From Terriglobia bacterium (lineage in GTDB: Bacteria > Acidobacteriota > Terriglobia > Bryobacterales > Bryobacteraceae), in the NCBI GenBank assembly GCA_021324615.1, contig JAJPIT010000063.1, forward strand, positions 1 through 64,000: DNA of 64,000 nucleotides. The letters run 5' to 3'. The notes under the pieces are model-generated. The model saw only the letters and a list, made by a program, of their open reading frames with translations. It was not told where the DNA came from and made no database searches. Position 1 is the first letter of the stretch. Each line of letters begins with the position of its first letter. The position numbers and the translations under genes were made by a program. Positions 27,751 through 36,937 of this stretch are shown piece by piece.

Positions 27751-28167
27751 TTACTTCTTGCCGTAGTCCGGCCGATACCGGCGATGGCACGCCACACAGG
27801 ATTGGGTCAATGCGTCGCTCTGCGCCAGAATGCCGGCCATATCCTTGGCCAGCGCCGCCTTGTATGCCGCGCGCGCCGCCGCCATCATCATCTTGGCGTC
27901 CTTGGTCCAGTCGCCCGAATCGGGCGCGCGCCCGGGGAGCAGGAGCAGATTGCCCGATTCGGCCAGCGTCAGCGCCTGATTGCGGATGGCGTTCCACTCC
28001 ACCTCGGTCTTGGGCGGCGACCGCTCGATGTAAAACAGCGCGTCCGAGCTCGGATAGATGATGCGGATCATCACCTGGCTGACGCTTCCGGTCAGCTCAT
28101 AAGCCGGCGCCTGCGCCAGCCCCGCGCCAGCCAGCAGAACGGCCAAAACCGGCAGTATCGTTCGCAT
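27751..28167 (-). CDS. Cytochrome c'/c556-type protein
   Basis: From ATG at 28167 the protein has 138 residues with a signal peptide (MRTILPVLAVLLAGAGLAQA). The haem motif CVACH lies near the C-terminus (SCVACHRRYRPDYGKK). A four-helix-bundle haemprotein with C-terminal CxxCH is the hallmark of cytochrome c'. It may bind or scavenge small ligands or carry electrons in the periplasm. It lies 61 bases upstream of ggt and is divergent from purB. Confidence 0.85.
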   Translation of the reverse strand: MRTILPVLAVLLAGAGLAQAPAYELTGSVSQVMIRIIYPSSDALFYIERSPPKTEVEWNAIRNQALTLAESGNLLLLPGRAPDSGDWTKDAKMMMAAARAAYKAALAKDMAGILAQSDALTQSCVACHRRYRPDYGKK

Positions 28168-28239
28168 TCCGAGCAGTCTATCACGTACGCTTCCGGGCCT
28201 GCGGCGGCGACCCACCCCTTCGTTTTATTCTGAATTTTT

Positions 28240-29553
28240 ATGATCGCCCGCTATACGCGTCCGGAAATGGGCGCCATCTTCTCCGACCACAACCGCTTCT
28301 CGCAATGGCTTGAAGTCGAGCTCGCCGCAAGCGAAGCCCTGGCCGAGCTCGGCGAGATCCCACAGGACGCCGCGCGGGCTCTCCGCGCGCACGCCGCCTT
28401 CGATGTCGCCCGCATCCACGAGATCGAGCGAGAGGTCAGGCACGACGTGATCGCTTTCACCACCGCGGTGGCCGAAAAGATGGCCGCCGCCGGCGCCGCC
28501 TCCGCTTCCCGCTGGCTGCATTACGGCCTCACTTCCAACGACATCGTCGATACCGCGCAGGCGCTGGTGCTGAAACAGGCCTCCGCGCTGCTGGCCCGGG
28601 AAACCGAAGCCCTGCTGGAGTCTCTGCGCCGGCGCGCCTTCGAATTTCAACATACCCCTCAAATCGGCCGCACCCACGGGGTCCACGCCGAGCCCATCAC
28701 CTTCGGCCTCAAGTTCGCGCTGTGGTACGACGAGCTCGCGCGCAACCTCGCGCGCTTCAAAGCCGCCGCTGAAGAGCTTCGCGTCGGAAAAATTTCGGGC
28801 GCCGTCGGCACCTTCGGCCACATCGGACCCCGGGCCGAAGAGAAAATCTGCGAGCGCCTGGGCCTCAAGCCCGCCCCCATCGCCTCCCAAGTCCTCTCCC
28901 GCGACCGGCACGCAGCCTGGGTGTCCGCGCTGGCCCTCATCGCCGCGACGCTCGAAAAAATCTCCCTCGAGCTCCGCCACTTGCAGCGCACCGAGGTGCG
29001 CGAAGCCGAGGAGCCCTTCAGCGAAGGACAAAAAGGCTCCTCCGCCATGCCGCACAAGCGCAATCCCGTCACCGCCGAGCAGATCTGCGGCCTGGCCCGC
29101 CTGGTCCGTTCCAACGCCCAGGCCGCCTTTGAGAACATCGCCCTGTGGCATGAGCGCGATATCTCCCACTCCTCGGTCGAACGCGTCATCCTCCCCGACT
29201 CCGCCATCCTTGTCGATTACATGCTCGCCAAATCGCGCTGGCTGGTCGATGGCATGCGCGTCTATCCGGACCGGATGCGCCGCAATCTGGAGAACACCCG
29301 CGGCCTCATCTTCTCCGGCCAGCTCCTGCTCGATCTGGCCGCCGCGGGAATGCTCCGCGAAAACGCTTACCGGCTGGTGCAGCGTCACGCTATGCAAGCT
29401 TGGGAAAATGAAGGGGATTTCGAAAAAGCTATCGCCGCCGACCCGGAAGTGCTTTCCTATCTGTCCGTTGACAAAATCCGCCGCGCCTTTTCCCTCGAGC
29501 GCTACCTGACTCACGTTGATCAGATATTTAATCGCGTATTTTCAGGTACTTAG
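28240..29553 (+). CDS. purB: Adenylosuccinate lyase
   Basis: The 437-residue lyase works in purine synthesis (two steps, to AICAR and AMP). It has YGLTSNDIVDTAQAL, the catalytic IGRTHGVHAEPITFG, and the superfamily signature GSSAMPHKRNP. The length matches the short bacterial PurB form. Confidence 0.97.
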   Translation: MIARYTRPEMGAIFSDHNRFSQWLEVELAASEALAELGEIPQDAARALRAHAAFDVARIHEIEREVRHDVIAFTTAVAEKMAAAGAASASRWLHYGLTSNDIVDTAQALVLKQASALLARETEALLESLRRRAFEFQHTPQIGRTHGVHAEPITFGLKFALWYDELARNLARFKAAAEELRVGKISGAVGTFGHIGPRAEEKICERLGLKPAPIASQVLSRDRHAAWVSALALIAATLEKISLELRHLQRTEVREAEEPFSEGQKGSSAMPHKRNPVTAEQICGLARLVRSNAQAAFENIALWHERDISHSSVERVILPDSAILVDYMLAKSRWLVDGMRVYPDRMRRNLENTRGLIFSGQLLLDLAAAGMLRENAYRLVQRHAMQAWENEGDFEKAIAADPEVLSYLSVDKIRRAFSLERYLTHVDQIFNRVFSGT

Positions 29554-29663
29554 ACCTCCGCTTAACCATTTGAGCAAATCCAGGGATCGGATTCGGCCGG
29601 TTCTGGGTTAAACTGAGTTTGGCCGTTTGTAAGCGGCCGGTTCACAGCAGGCAGGCCAGTGGA

Positions 29664-30086
29664 ATGAGTCAGGCACGGAATATCGAGTTCGATCTTGCGC
29701 GTGTTCTTCTGGTGGACGACGATCCAACCTCCCGCCTAACGCTGAAAACCGTTTTAGAAGCAGGAGGTTACACCGTCGATTCGGCCGCCAGCGCCGCCGA
29801 GGCGGTCGGCAAGCTCGATGCGGGCGAATATGAACTGGTCCTTACGGATTTAAACATGGAATCCCCCGACGCCGGCCGTAAGGTGATCGCCCATGCCCGG
29901 ATTAAGGACTACAAACCCGCCACCGCCCTGATCACCACCTACCAGAACGCCAAACCCGTCGCTTCGCGCAGCTCGGTGTTGATCAAGCCGGAGGACGTCC
30001 CCGGCCTGCTCAGCAAGGTCGCGGACATGATCAGCGAGCGCGCCACCCGAAGGCTGGAGCGGGAGCTGCGCCTGGCCGGCGTTTAG
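29664..30086 (+). CDS. Stand-alone response-regulator receiver domain
   Basis: The 140-residue protein has the receiver fold: acidic pair D18-D19 in VLLVDDDPTSR, phosphoacceptor D62 in LVLTDLNMES, Thr91/92, and Lys108 in VLIKPEDVP. There is no output domain, and a Lys/Arg-rich helical tail follows. It would act like CheY/Spo0F as a phosphorelay or protein-binding partner. No histidine kinase lies nearby. The start at 29664 is preferred over an earlier frame start at 29619, which adds residues outside the fold. Confidence 0.85.
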   Translation: MSQARNIEFDLARVLLVDDDPTSRLTLKTVLEAGGYTVDSAASAAEAVGKLDAGEYELVLTDLNMESPDAGRKVIAHARIKDYKPATALITTYQNAKPVASRSSVLIKPEDVPGLLSKVADMISERATRRLERELRLAGV

Positions 30087-30101
30087 TCTTTTATTTTATT
30101 T

Positions 30102-30665
30102 TTAAACCGTCCGCGGCGTCGGAAGCGTGGGAAAAGGCCCGCTGCGCACCGCCACCGCCAGCATGATTCTCGACAACCCCATAAACAGCAGGTGGATGCC
30201 GACAAACAGGCCTAAAACCCAGAACGCGGTGGCCGGCCACCCGCCCCAGATCACAATCCCCAGGGCCAGCGATAAAAGCCCGCTGAACACCAGCCATCCC
30301 CAGTTCGGCATCCGCAGCGTGAAAGCGGCGGCGATGCGGAAAATTCCGCTGAAGATAAAATAAGCCGCCAGCAGCAAGGTGATCACCAGCGCTCCCTCAG
30401 CCGGACTCCGCAGCAGCAGAAATCCGGCCGCCACCGCCAGCATCGCCTCCACGATGTACCACACCGCGTGCCGCCGGTGATGGCGGAACGCATGAATCGC
30501 CTCCAGCACGCCGCCAATGATCAGCAGCCAGGCCACGGCGAAAACCGAAACGGCGGTGAAGAAAACCGAGTAGGCGATGGCGAACAGACCCCACAGCGCC
30601 AGCACCACGCCGAAGGCCAGCATCCATCCCCAGTTGCTGCGCACAGACTCCAGTGGTTCGCTCAT
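30102..30665 (-). CDS. HdeD family membrane protein
   Basis: The 187-residue protein has six membrane helices in three hairpin repeats (LLIIGGVLEAIHAFRHHRRH, YFIFSGIFRIAAAF, LLSLALGIVIWGGWPATAFW). It matches the HdeD/DUF308 family, first known from acid resistance. Its role in other bacteria is poorly defined. It is convergent with the receiver gene, 15 bases apart, and divergent from the nucleotidyl cyclase gene. Confidence 0.88.
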   Translation of the reverse strand: MSEPLESVRSNWGWMLAFGVVLALWGLFAIAYSVFFTAVSVFAVAWLLIIGGVLEAIHAFRHHRRHAVWYIVEAMLAVAAGFLLLRSPAEGALVITLLLAAYFIFSGIFRIAAAFTLRMPNWGWLVFSGLLSLALGIVIWGGWPATAFWVLGLFVGIHLLFMGLSRIMLAVAVRSGPFPTLPTPRTV

Positions 30666-30781
30666 ACCAGTTAGATTCTAACCCGAGGCCTTACTCGATA
30701 ACCTGGCGCGAGACAAAATCAACCGTTTCAACTCTCCTTCAACCTCTCGCCGAGGATGGACGTCCAAGGATTTCCGGTTAC

Positions 30782-30798
30782 TGTGAATAAAATTCACG
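30782..30798. promoter_or_regulatory. CRP-like palindrome upstream of the cyclase gene
   Basis: The perfect inverted repeat GTGAAT-AAA-ATTCAC (30783-30797) reads TGTGA-N7-TCACG. That is close to a CRP half-site pair, but with one base too many in the spacer. It lies about 60 bases before the TACAAT hexamer at 30848. A site for a CRP/FNR-family or other dimeric regulator is an inference. Confidence 0.45.
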
Positions 30799-30847
30799 GC
30801 GATGGGCGCCCTGAAGGTCAAAAAAAATCGGCCGAAGAGGGTAAAGA

Positions 30848-30870
30848 TACAATATAGGTGTTATAGGTGT
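30848..30870 (+). promoter_or_regulatory. AT-rich leader with TACAAT and a tandem 9-bp repeat
   Basis: A -10-like TACAAT (30848-30853) overlaps two perfect head-to-tail copies of TATAGGTGT (30853-30861 and 30862-30870). No clear -35 hexamer is seen. The region from about 30840 to 30900 is far more AT-rich than its surroundings. The repeat may be a regulator site. Confidence 0.4.
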
Positions 30871-30906
30871 TCGACTTTATTTATTGTTTCTTGCAAAAGG
30901 AGGAAT

Positions 30907-31980
30907 ATGCTGCGGGGAGACCCTGCTATTTCCGAAACTGGTATGCCGCTATCTCATGGGCGCGTTTTCCAATGGGTTGCCGACCTCGAAAACTGCGTAA
31001 TCTCTTCCCGCGCAGTAGGCAAAATGGCGACCCAGCTTCTGCTGGAAAGCTATGCCACCAAGGGATTCCACAACAAGGCGAAGAGTTGCCCCTGGGGACC
31101 AATGGCCGGCTTCGTCATGGCTGATCCTCGCTTCACCAAGAACCCCGATGTCTCCGGCCAACGCACGGATCTGTACAAAGCGGCGCAGTCCGGCGCTCCG
31201 GAAACCCCGCTTTATATCACCGAAGAACGGCGCCGGACCCTTGAAGAGCTCCACTGCATGACTGCCGCGGGCGGGACCATCAATGAGAAAATCTACACTG
31301 CCAGATCGCCCAAAGGGGACACGATGAAATTCGTGCTGAAGCGAACCCTGGATGCGCCCGGCGCCGATGGCAAACAGCTCTGGGCTGTCTTCTACCACCA
31401 GGAAGAGGTGCGTCTTTCCAATTCGCTCACCGCGCCCAACCGCGGAGGACCTTCCAACCTGCTGCCCGTGATGGCAATGGTCGATCCTGCGTGTCCGAGC
31501 GCGGTGCGGCGCACTTACCGCGCCGCAACCACCGGCGATTACGATTTGTTCGCCGTCTTTCCTCCGCGCACGGGCAAGGGCAGATACAATCCTAAAGACG
31601 ATCGGCGTATGGTCCCCGGCAGCGACCGCTTCAAGGTCCCTCTCAGCGAATACGAGGCGCATGAAGACCCCCATCGAGGAAACCTCACGGGACGAATTAT
31701 TAAGATTCGCGGTCTCATCAATGACCGCGTGCGGGCCATCGGCTACAAAGGCGGCGACGTCGTCCACCACAGCGATGAAGCCGGCCGTCCCAAGGTCTCC
31801 AGCATCGATTTCCCGTTCATCGCTTTCGTTCCCAAGCAATCGCCTTACTGCGTGCAGAACGTCAGCGATTTTAAGAAGTTCATTATGGGATTGCAATGGA
31901 ACTGGGTCATCACCTTGAACCCGGGGTGGCATCGAGAGCTAGGCATCAGCGTCTCCGCGGGCGGAAGTTATACGGTCTGA
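30907..31980 (+). CDS. ExoY/CyaA/edema-factor-family nucleotidyl cyclase
   Basis: The 357-residue protein (ATG at 30907, AGGAGG upstream) aligns by eye along the catalytic domain of Bordetella CyaA, anthrax edema factor and Pseudomonas ExoY. ATKGFHNKAKSCPWGPMAGF holds the paired catalytic Lys K52 and K59, with the same +7 spacing as CyaA K58/K65. TTGDYDLFAVFPP gives metal ligands D211 and D213. GYKGGDVVHHSDEAG gives the catalytic His (H288). D213-to-H288 is 75 residues, like ExoY (77), so no calmodulin-type insertion is seen. At H+6, where the family has Asn, there is Arg (R294). There is no signal peptide, repeat domain or delivery partner. It would convert ATP and/or other NTPs to cyclic nucleotides, possibly only after a host-type activator binds. 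Confidence 0.86.
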   Translation: MLRGDPAISETGMPLSHGRVFQWVADLENCVISSRAVGKMATQLLLESYATKGFHNKAKSCPWGPMAGFVMADPRFTKNPDVSGQRTDLYKAAQSGAPETPLYITEERRRTLEELHCMTAAGGTINEKIYTARSPKGDTMKFVLKRTLDAPGADGKQLWAVFYHQEEVRLSNSLTAPNRGGPSNLLPVMAMVDPACPSAVRRTYRAATTGDYDLFAVFPPRTGKGRYNPKDDRRMVPGSDRFKVPLSEYEAHEDPHRGNLTGRIIKIRGLINDRVRAIGYKGGDVVHHSDEAGRPKVSSIDFPFIAFVPKQSPYCVQNVSDFKKFIMGLQWNWVITLNPGWHRELGISVSAGGSYTV

Positions 31981-32110
31981 CGATTCGCAACCGCCGCGGC
32001 AAGAACCTGGTGGCGTGGCAGGCTGCAGCGCCCACCAGTCGGGTCGTCAAGGCGGTCTACGGGATGCATCGGCCGCGAAAAAGAGGATCCAAAAACCGAG
32101 CCGCCGTCTT

Positions 32111-33019
32111 TCAGGACGGAAACGTGACTTCGCGCGCCGGCTTATCCTCCCGCAATCCGAGAAAGACCGGCTGGCGAAGCTTGCCGTCGCTGGTCCACTC
32201 CTGATATGCGATCTGCGCCACCAGCTTGGGAGCGAGCCAGGTGACCGATTTATCCCGCGGCGGATCGGCCAGCGCCGGCCTTGCGCGGATCAGCGGCTGA
32301 AATTTGCGGTAAAGTTCCTCCAGGCTCCGGCGGGTGAAGCCGGTTCCGACCTTTCCGGCATAGCGCAGCTCGCCGCCCTCATGCGCACCGAGCAGGAGCG
32401 ATCCGAAATGCTCGCGCGATCCGGCGGGCGCGGTGTATCCCGCGATGACAAACTCGTCTTCCTGATGAACTTTGAATTTCCGCCAACGCGCGCTGCGGCC
32501 CTCGATGTAGGGAGACGAAAGGTCCTTGGCGACCACGCCCTCCAATCCCCGGCGCCGCGCGACTCGATAAGCCTCCAGTCCGTTTTCGGCGAGAATGCGC
32601 GAGACCAGCAGGACACCCTCCCGGATCAGCCGCTCCACCGCGCCCCGCCGTTCCGCCAGCGGAGCGCCGCGCAGATCGCGTCCATCCACATAAAGGCAAT
32701 CGAACACCGCCGCTTGCGGCTCCTTGCGGATATTTTGCAGAAGCTGGAAGCGGGAAACATTTTTGGAATCGAAAACCACCACTTCGGTGTCGAGCAGCAG
32801 CGTGCGCGGCGCCAGCGATCCGATCGCGCGCGCGATGCCGGGATAACTCCCCGTCCGCTCGATTCCATTCCGCGAGACCAGCCTCACGCGCCGGCCCTCC
32901 TTGTAGGCGAGAATGCGGTAGCCGTCGTACTTCTCTTCGTAGATCCAGCCCGGCTGGTGAAAAGGTTCGCGCACCAGCGTGGGCAGCATCGGGCGGGCGC
33001 GGAATGGAACGCGGTCCAT
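32111..33019 (-). CDS. ligD: ATP-dependent DNA ligase (LigD ligase domain, stand-alone)
   Basis: The 302-residue protein contains the nucleotidyltransferase and OB domains of LigD-type ligases. The adenylation Lys is K30 in EEKYDGYRIL; later motifs include LDTEVVVFD, LEGVVAKDLSSPYIEG and RWRKFK. It seals DNA breaks in non-homologous end joining. The polymerase domain is absent and the phosphoesterase is a separate gene upstream, coupled by TGATG. No Ku gene is in the window. An ORF extension to 33175 is not homologous. Confidence 0.9.
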   Translation of the reverse strand: MDRVPFRARPMLPTLVREPFHQPGWIYEEKYDGYRILAYKEGRRVRLVSRNGIERTGSYPGIARAIGSLAPRTLLLDTEVVVFDSKNVSRFQLLQNIRKEPQAAVFDCLYVDGRDLRGAPLAERRGAVERLIREGVLLVSRILAENGLEAYRVARRRGLEGVVAKDLSSPYIEGRSARWRKFKVHQEDEFVIAGYTAPAGSREHFGSLLLGAHEGGELRYAGKVGTGFTRRSLEELYRKFQPLIRARPALADPPRDKSVTWLAPKLVAQIAYQEWTSDGKLRQPVFLGLREDKPAREVTFPS

Positions 33020-33606
33020 CACGCCGCCGGGTCGCCTTTGGCGGCCTTCTCCACGTCGCCGCGATTCTGTTGCGCGATCTCGCCCAGCAGTCTGTTCGAA
33101 ACGGCCGAGCGCGGCTGCGCCGCCAGCACATCCTCCTTCGATGCGTACTCGTCGCGGTGCTTGATCAGCAGCCACCCGCGAGCCGTTCGCACCAGCACCC
33201 AGGAGCCTTTGAGTTTTTTCCCGTGCAGGGTGAATTTCAAATCGCCGCGCGCCAGCGCCTCATCGACGTCCGGCACTTCCGGCTCCCAACTGCCGCGGTC
33301 CCACACCATCACCGTGCCGCCGCCGTATTCGCCCTCCGGAATCACGCCTTCGAATTTCGCATATTCAATCGGATGATCTTCCACTTTCAGCGCCAGCCGC
33401 TTCACGGAAGGATCGGTCGATGGCCCCTTGGGCACGGCCCACGACAGCAGGACGCCGTTCCACTCCAGCCGAAAATCGTAGTGCAAACGGCTGGCCTGAT
33501 GTTTTTGAATCACGTAGATCAACTTCTTCGTTCGCGGCGCGCGTTGCCCTTGGGGCTCGGCGGTGACTTTGAAGTCGCGTTTCCGGCGATATTCTTCGAG
33601 GCTCAT
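33019..33606 (-). CDS. LigD-type 3'-phosphoesterase, stand-alone
   Basis: The 195-residue protein matches the N-terminal phosphoesterase of LigD. Metal ligands are H36, H42 and D44 in YVIQKHQASRLHYDFRLE, followed by LSWAVPKGPSTDPS and IEYAKFEGVIPEGEYGGGTV. It trims 3'-phosphate and ribonucleotide ends before ligation. It ends one base into the ligase gene's start codon, so the two halves of a LigD are made separately but together. Confidence 0.92.
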   Translation of the reverse strand: MSLEEYRRKRDFKVTAEPQGQRAPRTKKLIYVIQKHQASRLHYDFRLEWNGVLLSWAVPKGPSTDPSVKRLALKVEDHPIEYAKFEGVIPEGEYGGGTVMVWDRGSWEPEVPDVDEALARGDLKFTLHGKKLKGSWVLVRTARGWLLIKHRDEYASKEDVLAAQPRSAVSNRLLGEIAQQNRGDVEKAAKGDPAA

Positions 33607-33674
33607 TTGTCCACCGATGCTCTGAGCAACTAGGATTCCACGTACATGATAAACTGCGATCCGAGGCTCCTCCT

Positions 33675-36600
33675 ATGCGCCGATTCCGCTACTTTGCCCT
33701 TCTGTTGACCGTCAGTTTCGCCTTTGCCCAGCGCCGCGGCGCGCAAGCCGACGCGGGCGATGCCTTCCGCTTCCGTTTTGTCGGACCACTGGCCGGAAAT
33801 CGAGTGGCATCGGTCGCCGGCGTGCCAGGCGACGTGAACACATACTACGCCGGCGCGGCGTCGGGAGGAGTTTTTAAATCCGTCGACGGCGGCCACGCCT
33901 GGACGCCGGTCTTCGACAGCCAGCCGGTCGCCGCCATCGGAGCTCTCGCCGTGGCGCCCTCCAACCCCAGCATCGTATGGGCCGGCACCGGCGAAGCCTG
34001 GGCCATCCGCGATGTGGACGTGATGGGCAACGGAATCTACAGATCCATCGATGCCGGCCGCACCTGGCAGCACATGGGACTCGATGAAACCGGCCGTATC
34101 GGCCGCATCGTCATCCACCCCTCCAACCCCGATATCGTTTACGCCTGCGCGCTCGGCCGCATGACCGGACCGCAGCAGGAGCGCGGCGTCTATCGCACCC
34201 GCGACGGCGGCGCGCATTGGGAGCGAGTCCTGTTCGTCGACGAAAACACCGGCTGCTCCGGCCTGACCATGGACGCCCACAATCCCGAAAAACTCTTCGC
34301 CGGAACCTGGCAGGCCGAGATGCACACTTACGGCGAGTACAGCGGCGGGCCTGGCAGCGGCGTCTATGTGACCCGCGACGGCGGCGATCACTGGACGCGC
34401 GTGACCTCGCCCGGCCTGCCCCGTTCCCCGCTCGGAAAAATAGATGTCGCCGTGGCGCCATCCAACTCCGACCGCGTCTACGCGCTGATCCAGACCGCCA
34501 ATCAGGGATCAATGTGGCGCTCCGATGACGGCGGCGTCAACTGGCGCGTGGTCAACTGGGACCGCGCGCTGATCGGCCGCGCCGGATATTACATTCATCT
34601 CGCGGTTTCGCCCGTCAACGAGAACGAAGTGCTGGTCGCCAACAGCTCCTTTCACCAGTCCCTCGACGGCGGCGAGACCTTCCGGCCGGTGCCCTGGGGA
34701 GGCGACAATCACGACATCTGGTGGGATCCGTCCAATCCCGACCGCTTCGTGATCACCCACGACGGCGGTTTGAACATCACCACCTCCCACGGCCGCGGCT
34801 TCAATCGCGTCACCCTCCCCATCGGGCAGATGTATCACGTCGCCGTCGATAATCAGGTGCCCTACTACTTTTACAGCAATATGCAGGACAGCACCACCAT
34901 GCGCGGACCCGCCATTCAGGTCGGCTTCGGCGGCTTCGGACGCGCGGCCGAGCCGGGCTGGGACCGCGGCATGGGCGGCTGCGAATCCGGCTTCACCTAT
35001 CCCGATCCGGCGGACCCCAATATCGTCTGGGCCACCTGTTACGGCGACGAAGTGACCCGTTGGGACGCGCGCACCAAACTGGCGCGCTCCGTCAGCCCCT
35101 GGCTGCACACCCTCGATTCGCCGCCGGAGGACACCAAGTACCGCTGCCACTGGACCGCGCCGCTGGCCATCGACCCCTTCGATCACAACACCGTTTATTA
35201 CGGCTGCCAGGTCATCTTCCGCACCACCAACGGCGGGCAAAGCTGGAGCGTGATCAGCCCGGATTTATCGACCCAGGACCCCAAATACCTGAAGTCTTCC
35301 GGTGGAATTGTAGGCGATAATTTAGGCCAGTTTTACGGTGAAGTGGTGTTCGCGATCGCGCCGTCTGCCGTGCAAAAAGGCCTCATCTGGGCCGGAACCA
35401 ACGACGGCAAAATCTGGTACACCAAGGACGCCGGCGCGCACTGGAACGTCGTGACCAAAAACGTCGGAATGAAGCCCTGGGGCACCATCACCAGCATCCA
35501 GCCGTCGTTTTTTGACGCGGGCACGGCTTATATTTCCGTCGACTACCATTTGATGGACGATCGCAATCCGTTTATTTATAAAACCACCGATTTCGGCCAG
35601 ACCTGGACCAAAATCACCGGCGGCCTGCCCAGCCACCAACTCTCCTATGTGCGCGTAGTGGCCGAAGATCCCAACTGCAAGGGGCTGCTGTTTGCCGGGA
35701 CCGGAAACGCCTTGTTCTATTCCCTCGACGACGGCGCCCACTGGACCAATCTGCAAAACGGCCTGCCGCATTCCCCCGTCTCTTGGGCCGTCGTACAAAA
35801 ACAGTTCCACGATCTGGTGGTTTCCACCTACGGCCGCGGGATCTATATTCTGGACGACATCACCCCGCTGGAGCAGATGGCCAAGGGAGCCGGCGCCGAT
35901 GCCTCCGTAACTCTCTTTGCGCCGCGCCCGGTCATACGCATCCTGGGCGGCGGCCGCGGCTATGTGAATTTCCAATTGAAGAATCCGCCCAAAGGACCGG
36001 TGCGGGCGCAGATTGTGGACGCCGCGGGAAATCTCGTCCGCGATCTGCGCGTCAATCAGCCGCGCGCGGGCTTGAATCGCACCGTTTGGGATCTGCATTA
36101 CGACCCGCCTAAGCTGGTGGAGCTGCGCACCACGCCGGAAGATAACCCCCATATCTGGGAAGAGCCCCGCTTCCGAGGACGCGACTGGCGGCCCATCACG
36201 CATTGGGGCGCGGATCAGGCCGAGGTCGGTCCCGTCGCGGCGCCCGGCAAATACACGGTGAAACTGACGGTGGACGGCGAAACCTACACGCAGCCGATGG
36301 AGATTGTGCGCGATCCCAGCTCGCACGCCTCCGACGCGGAAATTCAGGCGGCGGTGAAGCTGCAACTGCGGATTCGCGACGATATTAATGCCACCTCGGG
36401 CATGATCAATAACATCGAATTCATGCGCAAGCAGATGGAAGACCTCGAAAAAATGCTGCGCGCCGATTCCTCCAAAAGCCAGCTCTTAAAGTCGGTTCTG
36501 GACATGGATCAGAAGATGCAAAGCGTCGAATACAAGCTGGTTTCCAAGGCTCTGACCACCAGCGATGATAAATATTTCATCGCCGCCTACAAAATTTATT

Positions 36601-36827
36601 TCAACCTGATCTGGCTCAACGGCGAGGTCGGCACCGGCGCCGGAGACGTGGCCGGAGGCGCCGATTACGGCCCCACCGACACCGCGCTGAATCTCATCGA
36701 CATGATCGAAAAGGATCTGGCGGCCGCCAGGACCGACTATCGCACCCTGATGGATAAGGATGTGCCGGCGTTTAATAAATCGCTGGTGTCCAACGGCGTG
36801 ACGCCGCTTTCGCCCAATAACGAATAG
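33675..36827 (+). CDS. Exported BNR/VPS10-type beta-propeller protein
   Basis: The 1050-residue protein starts with a signal peptide (MRRFRYFALLLTVSFAFAQR). Many BNR/Asp-box blades follow (SVDGGHAWTPV, SIDAGRTWQHM, TRDGGAHWERV, TRDGGDHWTRV, STYGRGIYILDDI), forming a double sortilin-like propeller. A C-terminal Ig-like or FlgD-like segment follows (NPPKGPVRAQIVDAAGN), then a helical tail. Acidobacterial proteins of this type are often annotated as glycosyl hydrolases without proof; no catalytic residues can be assigned. It probably acts outside the cytoplasm. Confidence 0.85.
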   Translation: MRRFRYFALLLTVSFAFAQRRGAQADAGDAFRFRFVGPLAGNRVASVAGVPGDVNTYYAGAASGGVFKSVDGGHAWTPVFDSQPVAAIGALAVAPSNPSIVWAGTGEAWAIRDVDVMGNGIYRSIDAGRTWQHMGLDETGRIGRIVIHPSNPDIVYACALGRMTGPQQERGVYRTRDGGAHWERVLFVDENTGCSGLTMDAHNPEKLFAGTWQAEMHTYGEYSGGPGSGVYVTRDGGDHWTRVTSPGLPRSPLGKIDVAVAPSNSDRVYALIQTANQGSMWRSDDGGVNWRVVNWDRALIGRAGYYIHLAVSPVNENEVLVANSSFHQSLDGGETFRPVPWGGDNHDIWWDPSNPDRFVITHDGGLNITTSHGRGFNRVTLPIGQMYHVAVDNQVPYYFYSNMQDSTTMRGPAIQVGFGGFGRAAEPGWDRGMGGCESGFTYPDPADPNIVWATCYGDEVTRWDARTKLARSVSPWLHTLDSPPEDTKYRCHWTAPLAIDPFDHNTVYYGCQVIFRTTNGGQSWSVISPDLSTQDPKYLKSSGGIVGDNLGQFYGEVVFAIAPSAVQKGLIWAGTNDGKIWYTKDAGAHWNVVTKNVGMKPWGTITSIQPSFFDAGTAYISVDYHLMDDRNPFIYKTTDFGQTWTKITGGLPSHQLSYVRVVAEDPNCKGLLFAGTGNALFYSLDDGAHWTNLQNGLPHSPVSWAVVQKQFHDLVVSTYGRGIYILDDITPLEQMAKGAGADASVTLFAPRPVIRILGGGRGYVNFQLKNPPKGPVRAQIVDAAGNLVRDLRVNQPRAGLNRTVWDLHYDPPKLVELRTTPEDNPHIWEEPRFRGRDWRPITHWGADQAEVGPVAAPGKYTVKLTVDGETYTQPMEIVRDPSSHASDAEIQAAVKLQLRIRDDINATSGMINNIEFMRKQMEDLEKMLRADSSKSQLLKSVLDMDQKMQSVEYKLVSKALTTSDDKYFIAAYKIYFNLIWLNGEVGTGAGDVAGGADYGPTDTALNLIDMIEKDLAAARTDYRTLMDKDVPAFNKSLVSNGVTPLSPNNE

Positions 36828-36937
36828 CCCGGTGGATCCGCCCGCGGCCGGATTGCCCGGGCGTTACGTCTTTTTGTTAACGTTTCAAACCGCCGCCGCC
36901 CGGATATTCCGGCCGGGCGCGTGCATCGAAACGGTAG

